From assembly GCF_042678405.1 (NCBI RefSeq), contig NZ_JBHTLI010000001.1, positions 1,302,001-1,366,000 on the forward strand: a stretch of DNA of 64,000 bases, given 5' to 3'. The notes under the pieces were generated by a model, which worked only from the letters and a program-made list of their open reading frames with translations, made no database searches and was not told the origin of the DNA. Positions 32,321 to 40,743 of the stretch are shown one piece after another; position 1 is the first letter of the stretch, and every line of letters starts with the position of its first letter. Source of the stretch: Salegentibacter_A chungangensis (GTDB lineage: Bacteria; Bacteroidota; Bacteroidia; Flavobacteriales; Flavobacteriaceae). A program made the translations under genes and the position numbers.

Positions 32321-35300
32321 ATGGCTAGAAATAATGATAAGAATACAGTACAGAGATTTGATAAAATCTCTATCGGTTTGGCTTCTCCTGAGTCCATCCT
32401 CGCGGAATCTCGTGGTGAAGTTCTAAAACCGGAAACTATCAATTATCGTACGCACAAACCAGAGCGTGACGGGTTGTTCTGTGAGCGTATTTTTGGTCCT
32501 GTAAAGGATTACGAATGTGCCTGTGGAAAATATAAGAGAATACGCTACAAGGGGATCGTGTGTGACCGTTGTGGGGTAGAGGTAACAGAGAAGAAGGTAC
32601 GTAGAGACCGTGTTGGGCACATCAACTTGGTAGTTCCTGTAGCACATATCTGGTATTTCCGTTCTTTACCAAACAAAATAGGGTACTTGCTTGGTCTTCC
32701 TTCCAAGAAACTGGATATGATTATTTACTACGAACGTTACGTAGTAATCCAACCGGGTAATGCCAAGAATGAAGAAGGTGAGCCATTGAAGAAAATGGAC
32801 TTCCTTACTGAAGAAGAATATCTTAATATTATAGATGAACTTCCTCAGGAAAATCAATATTTAGAAGACAGCGACCCAAACAAGTTCATCGCTAAGATGG
32901 GGGCTGAATGCCTTATTGAAATTCTTAAGAGAATAGATCTTAACGAACTTTCTTATGAGTTAAGACACAAGGCAAACAACGAAACTTCAAAGCAACGTAA
33001 AACTGAAGCCCTTAAACGTCTTCAGGTTGTTGAAGCACTTCGTGACGCGAACAAGAACCGTGAAAATCTTCCGGAATGGATGATTATGAAAGTAGTACCT
33101 GTAATTCCGCCGGAATTACGCCCATTGGTGCCTCTTGATGGTGGTCGTTTCGCAACATCAGACCTGAACGATCTTTACAGAAGGGTTATTATCCGTAATA
33201 ACCGTCTGAAAAGACTTATGGAAATAAAAGCTCCTGAAGTGATTTTACGTAACGAGAAACGTATGCTTCAGGAATCGGTAGATTCACTATTCGATAACAC
33301 AAGAAAATCTTCAGCGGTAAAAACAGACTCTAACCGTCCGTTAAAATCGCTTTCAGACTCACTTAAAGGTAAGCAGGGGCGTTTCCGTCAGAACTTACTT
33401 GGTAAGCGTGTTGATTATTCTGCACGTTCTGTAATTGTTGTGGGACCTGAGCTGAAGATGTTTGAATGTGGTCTTCCAAAGAATATGGCTGCTGAACTTT
33501 ACAAGCCTTTCGTGATCAGAAAACTGATCGAAAGAGGTATTGTAAAGACCGTAAAATCAGCCAAGAAAATAATAGACAAGAAAGAGCCTGTAGTATGGGA
33601 TATCCTGGAGAACGTTCTTAAAGGACACCCAGTATTGCTTAACCGTGCTCCTACGCTTCACCGTCTTGGTATCCAGGCATTCCAGCCTAAACTTATCGAG
33701 GGTAAAGCTATCCAATTGCACCCGTTAGCGTGTACGGCATTCAACGCCGACTTCGACGGTGACCAGATGGCGGTTCACCTTCCGTTAGGACCGGAGGCTA
33801 TTCTTGAAGCTCAGCTGTTGATGCTGGCATCTCACAACATTCTTAACCCTGCCAATGGTTCTCCAATTACGGTACCATCTCAGGATATGGTTCTTGGTCT
33901 TTACTATATGACCAAGCCTAAGAAATCTACCGATGAAGAAAAAGTGACTGGTGAAGGCCTTACTTTCTATTCGGCAGAAGAAGTTGTGATTGCTTACAAC
34001 CAGAAGAGAGTAGACCTTAATGCGATCATCAAGATACGTGCTAAGGATTATAACGACAAAGGAGAACTGGTTTACCAGATCATCGAAACTACTGTTGGTA
34101 GAGTACTGTTCAATGAAACTGTTCCTGAAAAGGCCGGTTATATCAACGACGTGCTTACCAAGAAAACGCTTCGTGAGATCATTGGTAAGATCCTTAAAAT
34201 TACCAGCGTACCTGAAACTTCAGAATTCCTTGACAAGATCAAATCTCTTGGATATGGGTTCGCATTCCGCGGTGGTCTTTCATTCAGCTTAGGAGATATT
34301 ATTATCCCTGAAGAAAAGCAGTCAATGATCGACGAGGCCAACGAGCAGGTTGAAGGTATTATTGGTAACTATAATATGGGTCTTATTACCAATAACGAAC
34401 GTTATAACCAGGTAATTGATATCTGGACCTCGACCAACGCCGGTCTTACCGAATTGGCTATGAAGCGAATTCGTGAAGACAAGCAAGGATTCAACTCTGT
34501 ATATATGATGCTTGACTCCGGAGCGCGTGGTTCTAAAGAACAGATTCGTCAGCTTACCGGTATGCGTGGTCTTATGGCCAAGCCTAAGAAATCGAACTCC
34601 GGTGGAGGTGAGATTATTGAAAACCCGATTCTTTCTAACTTTAAGGAGGGTCTTTCAATTCTTGAATACTTTATCTCTACTCACGGTGCTCGTAAAGGTC
34701 TGGCCGATACCGCACTTAAAACAGCCGATGCTGGTTATTTAACCCGTCGTCTGGTAGATGTTTCACAGGATGTTATTGTAAATGAAGAGGATTGTGGAAC
34801 GCTTAGAGGTGTGGAAGTTAGACCACTTAAGAAGAACGAAGAAATCGTTGAATCTCTGGGAGAGCGTATTTTAGGACGTATTTCTTTGAATGATGTGAAA
34901 AACCCGTCTACCGATGAATTATTGGTAGCCGCCGGTGATGAGATCACTGAAGAGATCGTAGAGAAGATAAACGAGGCTCCTATAGAAAGCGTTGAAGTAC
35001 GTTCTCCGCTAACTTGTGAGGCTAAGAAAGGAATTTGTGTGAATTGTTACGGTAGAAACCTTGCGACCAATAAACTGGTACAGAGAGGTGAAGCCGTGGG
35101 TGTTGTAGCAGCTCAGTCTATTGGTGAGCCTGGTACACAGCTTACCCTTCGTACCTTCCACGTGGGTGGTATTGCCGGGAACATTTCAGAAGAAAATAAA
35201 CTTGAGGCTAAATTCGACGGTATCGCCGAAATTGAAGACCTTAAAGTAGTAAAAGGTGAAGCACCTGACGGAGGAACATCTGATATTGTGATCTCGCGTA

Positions 35301-36622
35301 CTGCCGAGCTTAAGATCAAAGATAAGAAGACCGGTGTGGTATTGAGTAACAATAACATTCCTTACGGTTCAGAGATCTTTATCAAAGACGGAGCTACTGT
35401 AAGCAAAGGCGATGTGATCTGTCAATGGGATCCATATAACGGGGTGATCATTTCTGAATTCGCCGGTAAGATCAAGTACGAAAATGTAGAACAGGGTGTA
35501 ACTTACCAGGTTGAAATAGATGAGCAGACAGGATTCCAGGAAAAAGTAATTTCTGAATCCAGAAACAAGAAACTTATCCCAACCCTTCATATCTTAGGTA
35601 AGAAGGATGAGGTGATACGTTCTTATAACCTGCCTGTAGGAGCTCACCTTATGGTAGACAACGAAGAAAAGATCAAGGTAGGTAAGATCCTTGTTAAGAT
35701 TCCACGTAAATCTTCTAAAGCAGGGGATATTACCGGTGGTCTTCCAAGGGTAACCGAATTGTTCGAAGCACGTAACCCTTCTAACCCTGCTGTAGTAAGT
35801 GAGATAGACGGTGTTGTTTCCTTCGGTAAGATCAAGCGTGGTAACCGTGAGATCATCGTTGAGTCTAAACTTGGAGAGGTTAAGAAATACTTAGTGAAGT
35901 TATCTAACCAGATCCTTGTTCAGGAAAACGATTATGTTCGTGCAGGTATGCCGCTTTCTGATGGATCTACCACTCCTGAAGATATTCTGAACATTAAAGG
36001 ACCAAATGCTGTACAACAGTACCTTGTAAATGAAGTTCAGGAAGTATATAGGCTACAGGGTGTGAAGATTAACGATAAGCACTTTGAAGTTGTGGTGCGT
36101 CAGATGATGCGTAAAGTACGTATTGTTGATCCGGGTGATACTATTTTCTTAGAGAATCAGCTTGTTCATAAATCAGATTTCATCGAGGAGAACGATAAGA
36201 TCTTCGGAATGAAGGTGATCGAAGATGCAGGAGATTCTGAAAATCTTAAGCCAGGCCAGATCATCACTCCAAGAGAACTTAGAGACGAGAACTCTATTCT
36301 TAGAAGAGAAGACAAGAATCTTGCAACTGCAAGAGACGTGACCGCGGCAACAGCTACTCCGGTACTTCAGGGTATTACGAGAGCATCGCTTCAAACTAAA
36401 TCATTCATCTCGGCTGCTTCCTTCCAGGAAACAACCAAGGTACTGAATGAGGCTGCGGTAAGCGGTAAGATCGACAGACTTGAAGGTCTTAAGGAGAACG
36501 TAATTGTAGGTCATAAAATACCTGCAGGTACGGGAATGCGTGAATACGACAGCATTATTGTTGGTTCTAAAGAAGAATTCGACGAAATGCTTGAGAAGAA
36601 ACAGGAAGTTAATTTTAACTAA
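32321..36622 (+). CDS. rpoC: RNA polymerase subunit beta'
   Basis: The 1433-residue protein contains the N-terminal zinc ribbon (CACGKYKRIRYKGIVCDRCG), the magnesium-binding NADFDGDQM and the bridge helix/trigger loop region. A second zinc site lies at CEAKKGICVNCYGRN. The length is normal for Bacteroidota. Two tandem terminators follow, closing the tuf-rpoBC transcription region. Confidence 0.98.
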   Translation: MARNNDKNTVQRFDKISIGLASPESILAESRGEVLKPETINYRTHKPERDGLFCERIFGPVKDYECACGKYKRIRYKGIVCDRCGVEVTEKKVRRDRVGHINLVVPVAHIWYFRSLPNKIGYLLGLPSKKLDMIIYYERYVVIQPGNAKNEEGEPLKKMDFLTEEEYLNIIDELPQENQYLEDSDPNKFIAKMGAECLIEILKRIDLNELSYELRHKANNETSKQRKTEALKRLQVVEALRDANKNRENLPEWMIMKVVPVIPPELRPLVPLDGGRFATSDLNDLYRRVIIRNNRLKRLMEIKAPEVILRNEKRMLQESVDSLFDNTRKSSAVKTDSNRPLKSLSDSLKGKQGRFRQNLLGKRVDYSARSVIVVGPELKMFECGLPKNMAAELYKPFVIRKLIERGIVKTVKSAKKIIDKKEPVVWDILENVLKGHPVLLNRAPTLHRLGIQAFQPKLIEGKAIQLHPLACTAFNADFDGDQMAVHLPLGPEAILEAQLLMLASHNILNPANGSPITVPSQDMVLGLYYMTKPKKSTDEEKVTGEGLTFYSAEEVVIAYNQKRVDLNAIIKIRAKDYNDKGELVYQIIETTVGRVLFNETVPEKAGYINDVLTKKTLREIIGKILKITSVPETSEFLDKIKSLGYGFAFRGGLSFSLGDIIIPEEKQSMIDEANEQVEGIIGNYNMGLITNNERYNQVIDIWTSTNAGLTELAMKRIREDKQGFNSVYMMLDSGARGSKEQIRQLTGMRGLMAKPKKSNSGGGEIIENPILSNFKEGLSILEYFISTHGARKGLADTALKTADAGYLTRRLVDVSQDVIVNEEDCGTLRGVEVRPLKKNEEIVESLGERILGRISLNDVKNPSTDELLVAAGDEITEEIVEKINEAPIESVEVRSPLTCEAKKGICVNCYGRNLATNKLVQRGEAVGVVAAQSIGEPGTQLTLRTFHVGGIAGNISEENKLEAKFDGIAEIEDLKVVKGEAPDGGTSDIVISRTAELKIKDKKTGVVLSNNNIPYGSEIFIKDGATVSKGDVICQWDPYNGVIISEFAGKIKYENVEQGVTYQVEIDEQTGFQEKVISESRNKKLIPTLHILGKKDEVIRSYNLPVGAHLMVDNEEKIKVGKILVKIPRKSSKAGDITGGLPRVTELFEARNPSNPAVVSEIDGVVSFGKIKRGNREIIVESKLGEVKKYLVKLSNQILVQENDYVRAGMPLSDGSTTPEDILNIKGPNAVQQYLVNEVQEVYRLQGVKINDKHFEVVVRQMMRKVRIVDPGDTIFLENQLVHKSDFIEENDKIFGMKVIEDAGDSENLKPGQIITPRELRDENSILRREDKNLATARDVTAATATPVLQGITRASLQTKSFISAASFQETTKVLNEAAVSGKIDRLEGLKENVIVGHKIPAGTGMREYDSIIVGSKEEFDEMLEKKQEVNFN

Positions 36623-36633
36623 TCCTAATAGAT

Positions 36634-36663
36634 CAGGGCCGCAATTTGCGGCCCTGCTTTTTT
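36634..36663 (+). terminator. Intrinsic terminator after rpoC
   Basis: CAGGGCCGCA and TGCGGCCCTG form a 10-bp stem over ATT, followed by C and six T. Confidence 0.93.
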
Positions 36664-36675
36664 ATACAAACACAG

Positions 36676-36702
36676 ATCCCGGTTTAACACCGGGATTTTT
36701 TG
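36676..36702 (+). terminator. Second intrinsic terminator after rpoC
   Basis: ATCCCGGT / ACCGGGAT form an 8-bp stem over TTAAC with a T-run. The tandem arrangement suggests that read-through from rpoC is strongly blocked. Confidence 0.9.
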
Positions 36703-36730
36703 TACTTTTATTTTATTAAATGAAATTATT

Positions 36731-37048
36731 ATGAGCGAAGAAAAAAAGCAGCCTAAGAAAGGACAGATCAATATAGAACTTGACGAAAGCGTGGCAGAAG
36801 GGACCTATTCCAATCTTGCCATCATCAACCATTCGGTTTCAGAATTTGTTGTGGATTTTGTGAATATTATGCCGGGAAAACCCAAAAGCAAGGTGAAATC
36901 CCGAATTATCTTGACTCCGCAACACGCCAAAAGACTGCTGAAAGCCCTTGGAGATAATATAGACCGGTTTGAGAAGGCCCACGGCGAGATCAGGGATTAT
37001 GAAAAATCTCCTATCCCGTTGAATTTTGGTCCTACTGGTCAGGCTTAA
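36731..37048 (+). CDS. DUF3467 domain protein
   Basis: The 105-residue soluble protein shows the DUF3467 pattern: NIELDESVAEGTYSNLAIINHS, FVVDFVNIMPG, VKSRIILTPQHAKRLLKAL. The family is small, widespread and has no established function. Its place directly after rpoC is often seen in Bacteroidota (from memory). A separate promoter is likely because two terminators precede it. Confidence 0.85.
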   Translation: MSEEKKQPKKGQINIELDESVAEGTYSNLAIINHSVSEFVVDFVNIMPGKPKSKVKSRIILTPQHAKRLLKALGDNIDRFEKAHGEIRDYEKSPIPLNFGPTGQA

Positions 37049-37070
37049 CCCCATATACCTTTAAGAGAAA

Positions 37071-37110
37071 AAAGAGTCCCGAAATTCACGAATTTCAGGA
37101 CTCTTTTTTT
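37071..37110 (+). terminator. Intrinsic terminator
   Basis: AAAGAGTCCCGAAATT and AATTTCAGGACTCTTT pair with one mismatch over CACG and are followed by a T-run. Confidence 0.9.
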
Positions 37111-37199
37111 GTTCACAGGTTCTACTAAACAACTGGCGTAATTTCGGGACTTAGATTAAAATTGAGTAACTTAGGTTTAATTCAAATAAAACCTCTTAT

Positions 37200-38786
37200 A
37201 TGACATCCTCGTCTCAGGAAGTAAATTCAGGACCCGCGAAACGCATAGCTGCAATAGATCTTGGCACCAATTCCTTCCACGCCGTTTTGGTGGATATATA
37301 TCCCGATGGAAGTTTTAGAACCATAGATAAGCTTAAAGAGATGGTGATCCTGGCAGAAAAGGGTATGGAAAACCGGCTTAGTCGCGATGCGATGGACCGG
37401 GGGCTGGAAGCCCTGAAAAGGATTAAATTCCTATGCGACAGTCAGAATGTGGAAACTATTCTTGCATTTGCCACCAGTGCCATAAGAGAGGCAGAGAACG
37501 GAGGAGATTTTATTCAGGAAGTGAAGGAGTATACGGGGGTTAAAGTGCGGGCGATCTCCGGGAAAATGGAGGCTGAAATGATAGGCTTTGCCGTCCGCCA
37601 CGGGGTGGTGCTTTCAGATGAAATGGTGCTGATGATAGATGTTGGAGGCGGGAGCGTGGAATTTATTGTAGGCAATAATGAAGAGCTTATTTATTTTACC
37701 AGTTTAAAACTAGGGGTGGCCAGGATGGCGGCCCAATTTGTTTCTTCAGACCCTATTTCTGAAGATGATATTACAAGTCTCAGGAAGCATTTCAGTAAGC
37801 AGCTTGCCGAAGTTGCGCAAGTGGTTCAGAAACATAAGGTGAAGACTATTATTGGTTCCTCCGGAACTATGGAGAATATCGGAGCTATGATCGCCAGCCG
37901 GAAATCACTTACGGCTAATATGACCCTTAATGAACTGGAGTTTTCAGCGGATGATTTTCTCGAATTTTATGAGGATTTCATTGGTCTTAAGAGAAAGAAA
38001 CGAAAGAAAATAAAGCAGCTCGAGGAAAAGAGGATCGATATTATCAACCCTGGCGTTGTTCTTTTAAAATATCTCATAGAGGAGTTCAATATTGAAAGCC
38101 TGCGCATTTCTGAGTCTGCGCTTCGTGAAGGGATGATCCTTAAATATATCAAGGAGCAGAAGGAGAAGCTGAATCTTGATCTTTTGGCTCATTTTGAAGA
38201 TCCCAGAAAAAGGAGTGTCTATGAGCTGCTTAGAAAAACCAACTGGCCTGAAGCGCACTCCAAGCATGTGGCGGATTTTGCATTGCAGATATTCGATGTT
38301 TTCCAGGATGAACTTCGGCTTGAAGATTCAGACCGGGACTTACTGGAATACGCGACCTTAATGCACGATATAGGCTATTATATCTCTTACAGGAAGCATC
38401 ACAAACACGCATTATATCTTATTCGGCATTCGGAACTCCTTGGGTTTAAGGAGGATGAAATTGATATTATGGCCAATGTTGCGAGGTACCATAGGAAGTC
38501 AACTCCCAAGAAGAAGAAACATAAATTGTATAAAAGACTTTATAAGTCGTCCAGAAAAAAGGTCAAGAAGTTATCAGGGATTCTGCGGGTGGCTGATGGT
38601 CTGGACAGAAGTCATTATCAGAATGTGCAGAAATTAGAGATCCAAAATGAAAAAGATCTCGTGAAATTATTAATTACAACCTATGGTGATCCAGAACTCG
38701 AGATCTGGGGATGCCTGAGAAAAGCTGACCTTTTTGAAAAGGTCACAGGCAAGAAACTTGAAGTATATGCAGTAGCTGAAGAATAA
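37200..38786 (+). CDS. Ppx/GppA exopolyphosphatase with C-terminal HD domain
   Basis: The 528-residue protein has the ASKHA-fold phosphatase domain: AAIDLGTNSFHAVLVDI (about 17-33) binds phosphate, and MIDVGGGSVEFIVG holds the second motif. A C-terminal HD-type domain follows (LEYATLMHDIGYYISYRKHHKHA, about 382-404). It removes phosphate from polyphosphate or from the 5' position of pppGpp, linking to starvation signalling. Sequence alone does not separate Ppx from GppA. It ends at a bidirectional terminator. Confidence 0.87.
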   Translation: MTSSSQEVNSGPAKRIAAIDLGTNSFHAVLVDIYPDGSFRTIDKLKEMVILAEKGMENRLSRDAMDRGLEALKRIKFLCDSQNVETILAFATSAIREAENGGDFIQEVKEYTGVKVRAISGKMEAEMIGFAVRHGVVLSDEMVLMIDVGGGSVEFIVGNNEELIYFTSLKLGVARMAAQFVSSDPISEDDITSLRKHFSKQLAEVAQVVQKHKVKTIIGSSGTMENIGAMIASRKSLTANMTLNELEFSADDFLEFYEDFIGLKRKKRKKIKQLEEKRIDIINPGVVLLKYLIEEFNIESLRISESALREGMILKYIKEQKEKLNLDLLAHFEDPRKRSVYELLRKTNWPEAHSKHVADFALQIFDVFQDELRLEDSDRDLLEYATLMHDIGYYISYRKHHKHALYLIRHSELLGFKEDEIDIMANVARYHRKSTPKKKKHKLYKRLYKSSRKKVKKLSGILRVADGLDRSHYQNVQKLEIQNEKDLVKLLITTYGDPELEIWGCLRKADLFEKVTGKKLEVYAVAEE

Positions 38787-38815
38787 AACCCCACAATCAA
38801 TCCTGTGAGGTTTTT
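38785..38815. terminator. Bidirectional intrinsic terminator
   Basis: AAAACCCCACA and TGTGAGGTTTT pair (one G-U pair) over ATCAATCC between the convergent ppx and symporter genes. The stem begins inside the ppx stop codon. Confidence 0.82.
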
Positions 38816-38817
38816 AA

Positions 38818-40239
38818 TTATTCTGAACGTTCCCGAATAGTTTCTGGTTCCGGTTGTGAGGTGACCGGTTTATCCTTGTATTTTTTGAAATAGACCTTAG
38901 CTCGTTCCATAACTTTTGGCGCAAGGATAAGGGTTGCGATCATAGTGGGGATAGCCATTAATGCAAAAAATCCGTCAATGAGATTGATCATCATACTCAG
39001 CGAGGTAGTTGCCCCCAGCATTATGCTGATGATATAAAAATAGTTGTACCAGTGCTTTCTTTCAGCACCAATTAAAAAAGAAAGGCATTTGGTTCCGTAG
39101 TACGAAAATGAAAAAAGCGAAGAGATACTGAAAGCTGCAATACAAAGCAGAAGCAGGTAATCTCCAACATAAGGAATAGAGTCACTGAAGGCTGCTGCCG
39201 TAAGGCTTACTCCGTTGGCATCACTGGTTTGCCATACCCCGGTTACGAGAATGCTCAGGGCAGTCAAAGTACATACAACAAGTGTGTCTATAGCCGGACC
39301 GAGCATTGCAACAAGTCCTTCTCTTATAGGTTCAGAGGTTTTACTTGCCCCGTGAGCCATTGTCGCCGTTCCTATACCTGCTTCGTTAGAGAAAGCACCC
39401 CTGCGTATCCCAAGAATGATAAGTCCGCCAACAAGGCCTCCAAAGAGCGGTTCGCCCTGGTAGTTGTTGGCGGCAAAGGCATCTGTAAAGATCATTCCAA
39501 GATAGTTTGGTAATTCCTGAATGTTCACAACAAGAATAATAAGCACCGAGAAAAAATAAAGAGCGACCATCGCGGGAACCAGCTTAGAAACCGTACGGCT
39601 AATTCTGTAAAGCCCTCCAAGGATTACGATAGAGGTAATAATGGTCAGGATAAGCCCGATAATGAAATTGGTGGTAAAACCCTGCGGAACATTATTCGGT
39701 TCTAAAAGGATGAAATTGATAGCCTGGGTAAGCTGATTCACATTGAATACCGGAAGGGCACCTATTAATCCAGCCACGCTGAAAAATACAGCAAGGACTT
39801 TCCATTTTTTTCCGAGTCCTTCGGTGATGAAATACATTACCCCGCCCTGAATATTTCCCTGGGTGTCTTTTCCTCTGTACATTACAGCAAGGCTGTTGGT
39901 GAAGAATTTCGTGGCCATTCCTACAATGGCGCTTATCCAAAGCCAAAACACTGCACCAGGACCACCTAAGGCAATAGCCACGGCAACACCGGCAATGTTC
40001 CCCATTCCTACGGTAGAGGAGAGGGCAGTGGATAAGGCCTGAAAATGATTGATCTCACCCGGATCGTTAGGGTTGTTATATTTTCCGCGCAAGAGGTCTA
40101 TGGAATGACCTAAGTGACGAAAAGGAAGAAATCGTGATAAAACTAAAAGGTATAAGCCGCCGCCAATGAGCAAAATAACTAGAGGGAGTCCCCAAACGGC
40201 AGAGGCAAACTGAGAAATGATCTCATTTAACTGGTTCAT
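38818..40239 (-). CDS. Sodium:alanine symporter family protein (AGCS), standard form
   Basis: This 473-residue transporter has the usual AGCS start (WGLPLVILLIGGGLYL) and the family motif SSTVGMGNIAGVAVAIALGGPGA, with NEAGIGTATMAHGASK later. It has about 11 membrane helices. It lacks the signal peptide, SprB repeat and lipoyl-like insert of the two copies near 12.5 and 17.2 kb. That makes it a useful reference showing that those parts are additions. It diverges from a very small membrane gene by 13 bp. Confidence 0.92.
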   Translation of the reverse strand: MNQLNEIISQFASAVWGLPLVILLIGGGLYLLVLSRFLPFRHLGHSIDLLRGKYNNPNDPGEINHFQALSTALSSTVGMGNIAGVAVAIALGGPGAVFWLWISAIVGMATKFFTNSLAVMYRGKDTQGNIQGGVMYFITEGLGKKWKVLAVFFSVAGLIGALPVFNVNQLTQAINFILLEPNNVPQGFTTNFIIGLILTIITSIVILGGLYRISRTVSKLVPAMVALYFFSVLIILVVNIQELPNYLGMIFTDAFAANNYQGEPLFGGLVGGLIILGIRRGAFSNEAGIGTATMAHGASKTSEPIREGLVAMLGPAIDTLVVCTLTALSILVTGVWQTSDANGVSLTAAAFSDSIPYVGDYLLLLCIAAFSISSLFSFSYYGTKCLSFLIGAERKHWYNYFYIISIMLGATTSLSMMINLIDGFFALMAIPTMIATLILAPKVMERAKVYFKKYKDKPVTSQPEPETIRERSE

Positions 40240-40252
40240 AAAAGACGGGTTT

Positions 40253-40384
40253 ATGCTGAAAATATATGAAATTAACTTCTATTTAAGGCTGCTGCTTCTG
40301 GTCTTTATATTTTGGGGTTTCTTATGGGTTTTAAATCAACGGGTTATGAGTTTTTTCGGTCCCGGTTATCCAAACCATAACTAA
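40253..40384 (+). CDS. Predicted 43-residue single-span membrane peptide
   Basis: ATG at 40253 to TAA at 40384 encodes 43 residues: a short polar start (MLKIYEINFY), one strong hydrophobic helix (LLLLVFIFWGFLWVL) and a polar tail. The stop overlaps by one base an ATG in frame with the Mpo1-like gene (TAATG at 40382-40386). This is a typical sign of translational coupling and supports real expression. I do not recognise the family. Chance occurrence is possible because it is short. Confidence 0.5.
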   Translation: MLKIYEINFYLRLLLLVFIFWGFLWVLNQRVMSFFGPGYPNHN

Positions 40385-40394
40385 TGAATAAAAA

Positions 40395-40414
40395 TGTTTA
40401 CTTTAGAGTAAACA
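40395..40414. promoter_or_regulatory. Perfect palindrome, possible operator
   Basis: TGTTTACT-TTAG-AGTAAACA is an 8-bp perfect dyad with a 4-bp spacer, ending 8 bp before the ATG at 40423. Size and symmetry suit a dimeric transcription factor. If translation starts at 40384, the dyad lies in the coding region. Confidence 0.45.
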
Positions 40415-40422
40415 TCCTGGTT

Positions 40423-40743
40423 ATGGCTGAAAGAATTAGATCTTACTCTGAATTTTACCAATTCTATTTGTCGGAACATCAGAATACCACCAGTCGTATT
40501 CTCCACTTTATCGGTACTTTCCTGGTCTTTGTTTTGGTATTCCAGGCCATATTTTACGGCTGGGGCTGGAAATGGATCTTTGTGCCTCTTGTAGGTTATG
40601 GGTTTGCCTGGATTGGCCACGCTTTATTTGAAAAGAACAAACCTGCAACCTTCAAGTATCCGCTATGGAGCCTCATCTCAGATTTCAAATTATTCTTTGA
40701 GATCCTTGCTGGGAAAAGGAGTTTTAATTCAAAAAAGGATTAA
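40423..40743 (+). CDS. Mpo1-like / DUF962 membrane protein
   Basis: The 106-residue protein has the DUF962 motifs: SEHQNTTSRILHFIGT and WIGHALFEKNKPATFKYPLWSLISD, with histidines placed as in yeast Mpo1, an iron-dependent dioxygenase that degrades 2-hydroxy fatty acids. Two or three membrane helices are present. I chose the ATG at 40423, where family similarity begins. An upstream ATG at 40384 is in frame and overlaps the small peptide stop. The last 4 bp overlap the convergent prfC stop. Confidence 0.8.
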   Translation: MAERIRSYSEFYQFYLSEHQNTTSRILHFIGTFLVFVLVFQAIFYGWGWKWIFVPLVGYGFAWIGHALFEKNKPATFKYPLWSLISDFKLFFEILAGKRSFNSKKD

